Below are positions 1 through 5,593 of a DNA stretch of 8,022 nt, piece by piece. The translations under genes were made by a program, and so were the position numbers. Position 1 is the stretch's first letter, and each line of letters opens with the position of its first letter. Where the stretch lies: positions 1 to 8,022 of the forward strand of contig SKZS01000005.1 in NCBI GenBank assembly GCA_007127255.1, given 5' to 3'. This stretch comes from Syntrophomonadaceae bacterium (GTDB lineage: Bacteria > Bacillota > Dethiobacteria > DTU022). The notes beneath the pieces are model-generated. The model had not been told where the DNA came from. It ran no database searches and saw nothing but the letters and a program-made list of their open reading frames with translations.

Positions 1-195
1 CTCGATTTCATTGGGGGTGGTGCCTTCCAGTTCCATAGCGATATGTGCCACCTGAAATGGTATAACCGGTGGGTTTTTTAACCTGTAAACGCTGGCAACA
101 AGGTTCCAGGGGTTTGGGTAGAACACGAAAAGGATCCAGGCTGCTAAAAGCAGGAATTTAGTCAGGTGTCTTTTAAGCAGGTTGATAACAGGCAT
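1..195 (-). CDS. Membrane-anchored protein of unknown function, N-terminal part (runs off left edge)
   Basis: Only the first 65 codons are present; the reading frame is open to the window edge. The ATG (complement of 193-195) is preceded by a strong ribosome binding site, AAGGAG on the minus strand (complement of 204-209), 8 bases upstream, which fixes the start. The protein begins MPVINLLKRHLTKFLLLAAW. The basic stretch K8-R9-H10 is followed by a hydrophobic segment at about residues 12-26, which looks like a signal anchor or uncleaved signal peptide. Next come a short FYPNPWNLV stretch and a more polar part ending in ELEGTTPNEIE. From memory, the arrangement of a membrane anchor, YPNPxNLV and then a 'PxEIE' helix recalls membrane-anchored transglutaminase-like proteins of Firmicutes. 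The catalytic part is not in the window, so this is a weak guess and no function is assigned. It is transcribed divergently from the operon starting at 486. Confidence 0.8.
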   Translation of the reverse strand, partial: MPVINLLKRHLTKFLLLAAWILFVFYPNPWNLVASVYRLKNPPVIPFQVAHIAMELEGTTPNEIE

Positions 196-244
196 ATTAC
201 CTTCTCCTTAAAAATACGGGCCATATTTTCCAGGCATACAGAGC

Positions 245-274
245 AATACAGGCTATTTGCAAGATATATATCAA
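245..274 (-). promoter_or_regulatory. Possible sigma-70-type promoter for the minus-strand gene
   Basis: Read on the minus strand, TTGATA (complement of 269-274, 5 of 6 consensus bases) is followed after 18 bases by TGTATT (complement of 245-250, 4 of 6). This would give a leader of roughly 40 bases before the ATG at 195. The overlapping sequence is AT-rich and offers other weak matches, for example TTGACT a few bases upstream, so the exact choice is uncertain. Confidence 0.3.
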
Positions 275-408
275 CAGTCAATAATAATGATGTTAAAAGG
301 GACAGGAAAGCTAATTTCAATAGTATACAGTAATAAGTGCTTTTTTGACAAGACAAATGAAAGCATGTTAAGAAAATTTATTATTTCACCCCGTAGTACA
401 GGGCAGGC

Positions 409-453
409 TAATATCCTGGCAGAATATCGTTTGGGTTTGTAATATCCGGATAT
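409..453. repeat. Three AATATC repeats ending in a 12-bp palindrome; possible operator
   Basis: AATATC occurs at 410-415, 423-428 and 441-446. The first and third copies extend to TAATATCC (409-416 and 440-447) and are 31 bp apart, close to three helical turns. The third copy forms half of the perfect palindrome ATATCCGGATAT (442-453). Repeated half-sites on one face of the helix just upstream of a gene are typical of a regulator-binding region, but the region is AT-rich and the regulator is unknown. Confidence 0.35.
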
Positions 454-463
454 ATTTTATAAA
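436..463 (+). promoter_or_regulatory. Candidate promoter of the ferric reductase / buk-ptb operon
   Basis: TATAAA (458-463, 5 of 6 consensus bases) lies 16 bases after a weak TTTGTA (436-441, 3 of 6). The perfect palindrome at 442-453 occupies almost the whole spacer. A start near 470 would leave a very short leader, because the ribosome binding site is at 471-480. That makes this candidate uncertain; the TTGACA at 345-350 is the alternative. Confidence 0.3.
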
Positions 464-485
464 ATGATAGAGGGGAGGGGATGCG

Positions 486-1757
486 ATGAAAGCACGACTG
501 GTATTGACGGCTGTTTTGTTTCTGCTGTTGTTAACCCTGATCTTTTGGGTGTGGGGAACCGATTTTGGAACTTTTGGCGTGGATTATCTGAGGCAGATCG
601 GTCTGCTGTTTGCCGCCTTCGGACTTGTATTGATTTTTCTGCAGTATGTTTTTGTTTCCAGGATTAAATTCATTGAAGCGGGCATCGGCCTGGATCGGAT
701 GCTTCGCTGGCACCGCATTATGGGGCGGGTTGGCCTGGCTGGACTTACTGTTCATGCTGTGCTGATTGTTTTATACCGTTTTACTGTTTTTGGTGAATTG
801 TTTCCTACGACTTTTATCTGGATTGGGCTTATTGCCTTATTCGGGTTTATGGTCACCGCTTCGCTGGCTTCTCTTTATAAGACTATCGGTATTGCTTACG
901 AAATTTGGCGCAATATCCATCTATTAAACTACGTTTTGTTTCCCCTGGCATTGGTTCATGTATTTTACCATACTGTTTCGGGTTCAGCGCTCTTTTATTT
1001 CTGGATATTGCTGGCTGTACTCTATGCGGCTTTAATTATTTACCGGTTATTACGTATAAATAACATCAAGAGCAATCCTTATGATATTGTCGAAGTAAGG
1101 CAGGAGGCTAAAGATATTTGGAGTCTTGATTTTTCCGGCAAGAAGGTTGATTTTAAGCCCGGCCAGTTTATGTTTATACAGCTTTTAAGAAATGGCCACC
1201 TTTCCTCTTCTCACCCATTTACTATTTCTAACAGTCCCACCCGGGATCGTTTGTCAATAACCCCGAAAAAACTCGGTGATTTTACCTCGACAATAAAGGA
1301 TACTAAAGTCGGTGATAAGGCTTTTATCGATGCGCCTTACGGAGTTTTTAGCTTTTTAAATTATAAACATGAAGAACTTGTCTTTATTGCCGGTGGAATC
1401 GGAATTACCCCTTTCATTAGCATGCTGCGTTATATTTATGATCAGCAGCTTTCAAAGCAGGTGACCCTGTTTTGGACCAACCGCGATGAAAGCAACCTCT
1501 GCTTCAGGGAAGAGCTTGAACAGATGGAAGAGGAGATGGAAAACCTTAAGGTTATCCTGGTTATGTCTGATCATCCTGAATGGCCGGGTGAAAAAGGGCG
1601 CCTGGGCGGCGACATGATTATGAGTTACCTGGGCAGCCTTGATCGAAAAGATTTCTTTATCTGCGGACCGCAGGCTTTAACTGCTTCACTAAAAATTGAG
1701 TTAAAAGAGCTGGAAGTTCCGCCCTCCAGGATACACAGTGAATTATTTCAACTATAA
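486..1757 (+). CDS. Ferric reductase / NADPH oxidase-type membrane oxidoreductase (haem b, FAD, NAD(P)H)
   Basis: This 423-residue protein has the architecture of the ferric reductase / NADPH oxidase superfamily. About six membrane helices (roughly residues 4-24, 35-57, 78-98, 108-130, 145-163 and 167-188) precede a cytoplasmic FAD/NAD(P)H module. Two histidine pairs, H76/H90 and H145/H158, have the spacing expected of ligands to two stacked b haems. The flavin site shows HPFTISNSP (243-251) and APYGVFS (283-289). The nucleotide site shows AGGIGITPF (302-310), WTNRDE (330-335) and CGPQ (393-396). The family moves electrons from cytoplasmic NAD(P)H through FAD and haem to an acceptor on the outer face; that acceptor (ferric iron, oxygen, quinone or another) cannot be read from sequence. 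The start at 486 follows an AGGGGAGGGG site (471-480). It is the first gene of the putative operon, 35 bp before the amidohydrolase. MsrQ/YedZ-type proteins share the haem helices but usually lack the flavin module. Family assignment is firm; substrate is unknown. Confidence 0.9.
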   Translation: MKARLVLTAVLFLLLLTLIFWVWGTDFGTFGVDYLRQIGLLFAAFGLVLIFLQYVFVSRIKFIEAGIGLDRMLRWHRIMGRVGLAGLTVHAVLIVLYRFTVFGELFPTTFIWIGLIALFGFMVTASLASLYKTIGIAYEIWRNIHLLNYVLFPLALVHVFYHTVSGSALFYFWILLAVLYAALIIYRLLRINNIKSNPYDIVEVRQEAKDIWSLDFSGKKVDFKPGQFMFIQLLRNGHLSSSHPFTISNSPTRDRLSITPKKLGDFTSTIKDTKVGDKAFIDAPYGVFSFLNYKHEELVFIAGGIGITPFISMLRYIYDQQLSKQVTLFWTNRDESNLCFREELEQMEEEMENLKVILVMSDHPEWPGEKGRLGGDMIMSYLGSLDRKDFFICGPQALTASLKIELKELEVPPSRIHSELFQL

Positions 1758-1779
1758 ATGGATTAAATCGAACAAAGGG

Positions 1780-1795
1780 AAGGAGTAAAACATTG
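1780..1795 (+). promoter_or_regulatory. Ribosome binding site that fixes the TTG start of the amidohydrolase
   Basis: AAGGAG (1780-1785) sits 7 bases before TTG (1793-1795). Translation from this TTG gives MQIIFHSGQVLTVD, the usual N-terminal beta strand of amidohydrolase-superfamily proteins, so the non-ATG start is well supported. Confidence 0.8.
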
Positions 1796-3415
1796 CAGAT
1801 AATATTTCATAGCGGTCAAGTTCTAACCGTTGATTCCGAGAGACAAACGGCAGAGGCTGTTGCAGTGAAAAACGGGATAATTTCGGCTGTTGGCAGCAAT
1901 GAGGAGGTGCTGTCTTTAAAAAATGGTGAAACTAAACTTATCAACCTGGAAGGCAGAACTCTGCTTCCCGGTTTCAATGACAGCCACATGCATTTGATTG
2001 GGCATGCCCTTACAGCGGCAAAGGTTGATTTGCGTCATTGTGCTTCTATCGGAGATGTTGCTGCGGCAGTGGAAGGTTTTATTGAAAATCGCAAGGTTAA
2101 AAATGGCGATTGGGTTCTCGGCTGGGGATGGGATCAAAGCCAGTTTATAGAAAAAAGAATGCCCAATCGCTACGATCTTGATCGGGCCGCTCCTGACCAC
2201 CCGGTAATGATTATGCGCAACTGCTGCCATGTCTGCGTGGCAAATTCAACTGCTTTGCAGAAAGCCGGAATTGACCAGCACCCAAAATCTATTGAAGGCG
2301 GAACGGTAGAAATAGATGCGACGGGAATACCGACAGGAGTATTGGAAGAAAATGCTATGCAATTTGTTACCGGCCTTCAACCTTCCATAGATGGCAAGAT
2401 GCTGGAAAAATTAATTAAAGAAGCAGCATCTGACTTCCTGGCTGCAGGGTTAACCTCGGTTCAAACTGATGACCTGGCTTTTACCGGCAGTGATCTGGCC
2501 CCGGTTCTAATAGATACTTACCGCCGGTTGGAAGCATCAGGCGATTTGCCCCTGCGGGTTAATCTTCAGACCCTGCTGCCAACGGTCAGTGAGCTGCAGT
2601 CTTTTCTTGATCAGGGTTATCGGACCGGCCAGGGCGGAGAATATTTTAAAATTGGTCCGCTTAAATTATTAACCGACGGTTCAATCGGGGGGCAGACTGC
2701 TCTTCTTTCGGCTCCTTACGAAAGTAATCCTGACACCTGCGGGGTTGGTGTTTTAACCCGGCCGGAACTTCTGCAGCTGGTTGATCTGGCCCGCAGTAAC
2801 GGTATGCAGATTGCCGCCCATGCGATTGGTGACGCCGCCATTGAGATGGTGCTCGATGTTTATAGAGAGGTTGAAAGGCGTTATCCCGATCCCGATCCGC
2901 GGTTCAGGATTATTCACGTTTCCCTGCTTAATTCGGTTTTGCTGCAGCGCTTCAAAACCCAGGGGGTGCTTGCCGATATTCAGCCGGCATTTACTTCTAC
3001 GGACCTTTCCAGTATCGCCGGAAATATCGGGGACAAGAGAGCTGCGTGGGCTTACCGCTGGAAAGATTTAATCGATCTTGGCATCAAAACAGGCTGTGGT
3101 TCTGACTGCCCGGTTGAAAACTATGTGCCTTTGGAGAGTGTTTACTCTGCGGTAACCAGGCAGGATAGAAACGGCAATCCTCCGGGAGGATGGTTTCCGG
3201 AACAGAAGCTGACCCTGGAAGAAACGATTTATATTTATACTATGGGATCTGCGTATTGCAGCTTTGAAGAAAACAAGAAGGGCAGTATTACACCCGGCAA
3301 GCTGGCTGATCTGGTTGTCCTCTCTGAAGATATTGCAGCTGCTGAACCCTCGCGGATCAAGGATCTGCAGGTGGATATGACGGTAGTCGGGGGTAAAATC
3401 GTTTTTGAAAGATAA
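1793..3415 (+). CDS. YtcJ-like amidohydrolase (amidohydrolase 3 family)
   Basis: The 540-residue protein matches the length and layout of the YtcJ / amidohydrolase 3 family, which are metal-dependent TIM-barrel hydrolases acting on C-N bonds. An N-terminal beta segment (1-55) leads to LLPGFNDSHMHL (57-68), whose H65 and H67 form the HxH metal motif. Further family landmarks are LGWGWDQ (109-115), KLLTDGSIGG (291-300, with K291 a possible bridging ligand), AAHAIGD (341-347, H343), IIHVSL (373-378, H375) and GCGSDCPVE (434-442, with D438 the expected catalytic aspartate). The C-terminal segment GSITPGKLADLVVL (497-510) and VGGKIVF (532-538) closes the beta sandwich as usual. No signal peptide is seen, so it should be cytoplasmic. 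The family includes N-substituted formamide deformylase and many uncharacterised members; the substrate cannot be predicted. It lies 35 bp after the oxidoreductase and 26 bp before buk. The start is TTG. Confidence 0.9.
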   Translation: MQIIFHSGQVLTVDSERQTAEAVAVKNGIISAVGSNEEVLSLKNGETKLINLEGRTLLPGFNDSHMHLIGHALTAAKVDLRHCASIGDVAAAVEGFIENRKVKNGDWVLGWGWDQSQFIEKRMPNRYDLDRAAPDHPVMIMRNCCHVCVANSTALQKAGIDQHPKSIEGGTVEIDATGIPTGVLEENAMQFVTGLQPSIDGKMLEKLIKEAASDFLAAGLTSVQTDDLAFTGSDLAPVLIDTYRRLEASGDLPLRVNLQTLLPTVSELQSFLDQGYRTGQGGEYFKIGPLKLLTDGSIGGQTALLSAPYESNPDTCGVGVLTRPELLQLVDLARSNGMQIAAHAIGDAAIEMVLDVYREVERRYPDPDPRFRIIHVSLLNSVLLQRFKTQGVLADIQPAFTSTDLSSIAGNIGDKRAAWAYRWKDLIDLGIKTGCGSDCPVENYVPLESVYSAVTRQDRNGNPPGGWFPEQKLTLEETIYIYTMGSAYCSFEENKKGSITPGKLADLVVLSEDIAAAEPSRIKDLQVDMTVVGGKIVFER

Positions 3416-3441
3416 GCGCGGTTAGAGGAGGCCTAAAAACG

Positions 3442-4506
3442 ATGCACAGCATTTTAGCCATAAACCCCGGTTCTACTTCAACGAAAATCGGACTTTTTAA
3501 TGACGAAAAGTGTTTATTTAAAGAGACCCTGCGCCACTCGGTGGAAGAAACCTCGGCCGACAGGGACCGGGAAGAACAGGCCGGTTTTCGCCGTGAAGCG
3601 TTAATTGAGGTGCTTCGGAAGAAAAACATTAATGAGGGTGATCTTTCAGCACTGGTAGTTCGGGGTGGGCTGCTTAGGCCTCTTTCTTCAGGAACTTACC
3701 TGGTTGATGACGCTGTCTACGAGGATCTGGTTAAAGCAAAATACGGCTGGCACGCATCAAACCTGGGGACGATAATAGCCCTGCCCCTGGGCCGTGAACT
3801 GGGCATACCGGTTTATACCGTTGATCCCGTTACTGTTGACGAATTTGAGCCTTCTGCCCGCTATTCAGGCCTGCAGGGTATGCCGCGCCTTAGCATGTCT
3901 CATGCCCTGAACATGAAAGCTGTAGCCAGGCATGCGGCAGAACTTGCCAATAGGAAATATGAAGAGATTAACCTGGTGGTCGTTCACCTGGGCAGCGGAA
4001 TATCTGTTTCGGCTCATCGCCAGGGCAGAATGATCGATGTAAATAATGCTAACGAAGAAGGGCCTTTTTCCCTGGAGCGCTGCGGCACCCTGCCTGCCCT
4101 GGGCCTGGTAAGGCTTTGTTACAACGGTGAGCTTGACCTGGAAGAAGCAACAAAATTGCTCACTTCAAAGGGCGGCATTTATTCTTACCTGGGAACAAAA
4201 GATTTTTCAGAAGTAGAAAACAGGGTTAAAAATGGTGATTCTCAAGCAGTGCCGGTAGTAGAGGCGATGGCTTACCAGGTAGCCAAGGAAATTGGGGCCA
4301 TGGCCGTTGTATTAAATGGTGCTGTTGAACAAATAGTTTTAACCGGGGGCATGGCTCACGCAGAAACTTTTATCGGGATGATAAAAGAGAAAATTAAATT
4401 TTTAGCCCCGGTTACAGTAATTCCCGGGGAAGAAGAGTTGGAAGCGCTTGCTGCAGGAGCTCTCCGTGTCCTGCGCGGTGAAACCGGTGCTCTTACTTAC
4501 CAGTAG
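3442..4506 (+). CDS. buk: Butyrate kinase
   Basis: The 354-residue protein has the usual length of butyrate kinases, which belong to the acetate/sugar kinase/Hsp70/actin (ASKHA) fold. They catalyse the reversible reaction butyryl-phosphate + ADP = butyrate + ATP. Landmarks are NPGSTSTK (8-15, phosphate loop), VRGGLLRP (73-80), HASNLG (104-109), DPVTVDEF (128-135), MSHALNMKA (152-160), VVHLGSGIS (180-188), EGPFSLERCG (206-215) and LTGGMAH (300-306). The C-terminal PGEEELEALAAGALRVLRGE (328-347) is characteristic of Buk and differs from acetate kinase, which is also longer at about 400 residues. Buk enzymes often accept branched-chain substrates such as isobutyrate or isovalerate, so the natural acid may not be butyrate. 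The ATG follows AGAGGAGG (3424-3431) by 10 bases. It is paired with ptb 55 bp downstream, the reverse of the ptb-buk order in Clostridium acetobutylicum. Confidence 0.95.
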   Translation: MHSILAINPGSTSTKIGLFNDEKCLFKETLRHSVEETSADRDREEQAGFRREALIEVLRKKNINEGDLSALVVRGGLLRPLSSGTYLVDDAVYEDLVKAKYGWHASNLGTIIALPLGRELGIPVYTVDPVTVDEFEPSARYSGLQGMPRLSMSHALNMKAVARHAAELANRKYEEINLVVVHLGSGISVSAHRQGRMIDVNNANEEGPFSLERCGTLPALGLVRLCYNGELDLEEATKLLTSKGGIYSYLGTKDFSEVENRVKNGDSQAVPVVEAMAYQVAKEIGAMAVVLNGAVEQIVLTGGMAHAETFIGMIKEKIKFLAPVTVIPGEEELEALAAGALRVLRGETGALTYQ

Positions 4507-4561
4507 CCCTTATTTGCGGTCAGGGTGCTGGAAATAAATATTTAATGGGAGGTCGAACGCA

Positions 4562-5470
4562 ATGGCGTTTGAAAATTTTTACCAGGTGATCTCAGCAGTT
4601 AAAGAAATGCCCCCCTGCAAGCTGTGTGTGGCTGCCGCGGCGGAAGAATCTGTCTTGGAAGCGGTCAGGGACAGCCGTAAAGAAGGCCTTGTCAATTTTG
4701 TCTTAATTGGCCATGAGGAGCAAATTTGGCGGCAGGCTATGACAGTAAGTCTTAATTTGCAGGGCATAGAGATTATCGATATTGCTGATCCTGTTGAAGC
4801 AACCAGGCATGCTGTTAAAGAAGTAGCGGCAGGTCGGGCAGATATCTTGATGAAGGGTATGGTTAACAGTTCTGATTTTCTAAGGGCGGTGCTCAGCCCT
4901 GAGGGAGGTATGCGCAGGGACAGGATTCTCAGCCATTTTGCCATCTACGAGATACCCGGTTATTATCGCCTGATCTACATGACTGACGGCGGGCTCAATG
5001 TCAGCCCAAATTTAGAGCAGAAAAAAGCGATCATGCAAAATGCCGTTGAATTCTTGCAGTCAATAGGCATTGAGCAGCCATATGTTGCCGTTTTGTCAGC
5101 CAATGAAAAGGTAGATCCCAAGGTGCCTGCTACTGTTGATGCCAGGGCATTGAAGGAAATGGCCGCGGAAGCATTCCCGGGAGCGGTAGTCGATGGCCCG
5201 ACCCCGCTTGATATTGCAGTCAGCTTTGAATCTGCACTTCATAAAGGAATTGACAGTCCCATAGCCGGCAAAGCTGATCTGCTGATGGTGCCGAATATAG
5301 AAGCGGGTAATATCTTAGGTAAAGCGATCATTTATTTTGCAGGAGGCAGAATGGGAGGACTTGTCCTGGGAGCGAGCAGCCCGGTTATCTTAACTTCGCG
5401 CAATGAACCACCTATGGGCAAAATGGCTTCTATTGCCCTGGCTGCTTATTCGGTAGCTCGGAACAAATAA
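4562..5470 (+). CDS. ptb: Phosphate butyryltransferase
   Basis: The 302-residue protein fits phosphate butyryltransferase of the phosphate acetyl/butyryltransferase family, which converts butyryl-CoA + phosphate to butyryl-phosphate + CoA. Landmarks are DILMKGMVNSSDFLRAVL (94-111), LSHFAIYE (123-130), TDGGLNVSPNLEQK (141-154), DGPTPLDIAVS (211-221), VPNIEAGNILGK (243-254) and SPVILTSR (273-280). The length is that of Ptb, shorter than Pta (about 325 residues or more). Immediate linkage to butyrate kinase supports Ptb over phosphotransacetylase. With Buk it gives ATP by substrate-level phosphorylation from acyl-CoA, or activates the acid in reverse. Acyl specificity cannot be read and branched acyl groups are possible. 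The ATG at 4562 follows GGGAGG (4547-4552) by 9 bases. It appears to be the last gene of the operon. Confidence 0.93.
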   Translation: MAFENFYQVISAVKEMPPCKLCVAAAAEESVLEAVRDSRKEGLVNFVLIGHEEQIWRQAMTVSLNLQGIEIIDIADPVEATRHAVKEVAAGRADILMKGMVNSSDFLRAVLSPEGGMRRDRILSHFAIYEIPGYYRLIYMTDGGLNVSPNLEQKKAIMQNAVEFLQSIGIEQPYVAVLSANEKVDPKVPATVDARALKEMAAEAFPGAVVDGPTPLDIAVSFESALHKGIDSPIAGKADLLMVPNIEAGNILGKAIIYFAGGRMGGLVLGASSPVILTSRNEPPMGKMASIALAAYSVARNK

Positions 5471-5539
5471 CCTTAGAAACAATCACCATAATCAGAATAA
5501 TAGAACTTTATATAACTAGTATGAAAGGCTGTGAGGGTA

Positions 5540-5548
5540 TGGTATACT
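5540..5548 (+). promoter_or_regulatory. Extended -10 promoter of the RND transporter gene
   Basis: TGGTATACT contains the TGn extension followed by TATACT (5543-5548), 5 of 6 consensus bases. The -35 position at 17 bases (5520-5525, TATGAA) is a poor match, which is normal for extended -10 promoters. The predicted start near 5555 leaves about 35 bases before the TTG start codon. Confidence 0.5.
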
Positions 5549-5558
5549 AACAAAAAAA

Positions 5559-5574
5559 CCGACTGACCGGTCGG
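5559..5574 (+). promoter_or_regulatory. Palindromic operator, TetR-type candidate
   Basis: CCGACTGACCGGTCGG is an imperfect 16-bp palindrome (6 of 8 base pairs symmetric about 5566.5). It also contains a perfect inner palindrome, GACCGGTC (5565-5572), on a shifted centre. CCGAC...GTCGG arms around an ACCGGT core resemble operators of TetR/AcrR-family repressors, which often control RND efflux genes. It lies at the predicted transcription start, where a repressor would block initiation. No regulator gene is in the window. Confidence 0.5.
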
Positions 5575-5576
5575 CC

Positions 5577-5593
5577 GGAGGTATTTTTGTTTG
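5577..5593 (+). promoter_or_regulatory. Ribosome binding site that fixes the TTG start of the RND gene
   Basis: GGAGG (5577-5581) lies 9 bases before TTG (5591-5593). This start gives MGLSKIAVKRPVATATILLL, which matches the usual RND N-terminus: a short amphipathic segment with 'A-V-K-R-P-V-A' before the first helix. The other TTG nearby (5587) reads into a stop within ten codons. Confidence 0.75.

Larger units (their letters stand above)
196..485. other. Divergent intergenic region, no gene seen
   Basis: This 290-bp AT-rich stretch separates the minus-strand gene from the four-gene operon. Both flanking ribosome binding sites lie at its ends. A perfect TTGACA lies at 345-350 on the plus strand but has only poor -10 matches at 16-18 bases (TTAAGA or TAAGAA). 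A second promoter candidate with a palindrome in its spacer is listed separately. Short open frames here (for example one starting with ATG at 257) lack a ribosome binding site and resemble nothing recognisable. No tRNA, riboswitch-like fold or terminator is evident by eye. Confidence 0.6.
486..5470 (+). other. Putative four-gene operon: oxidoreductase - amidohydrolase - buk - ptb
   Basis: The four plus-strand genes are separated by only 35, 26 and 55 bp. Each has its own ribosome binding site, and no hairpin with a following T-run is visible in the gaps. This supports one transcript starting in the 196-485 region. After ptb there is also no clear intrinsic terminator before the transporter promoter near 5540, so some read-through into the RND gene is possible. 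Confidence 0.7.

Noticed and set aside
257..442. Plus-strand open frame of 61 codons in the intergenic region
   Set aside because: No ribosome binding site before its ATG, no recognisable sequence, and it overlaps the promoter and repeat region.
464..667. Plus-strand open frame overlapping the start of the ferric reductase gene
   Set aside because: It is a different frame of the same DNA. The frame starting at 486 has the proper ribosome binding site and encodes conserved haem and flavin motifs throughout.
3442..4506. Acetate kinase as the identity of the 354-residue kinase
   Set aside because: Length, the NPGSTSTK loop context, the EGPFSLERCG block and the C-terminal PGEEELEALAAGALRVLRGE all fit butyrate kinase, and it is followed by ptb.
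5471..5590. Intrinsic terminator after ptb
   Set aside because: I found no stable hairpin followed by a T-run in this stretch. The only clear inverted repeat (5559-5574) is followed by a ribosome binding site and fits an operator better.
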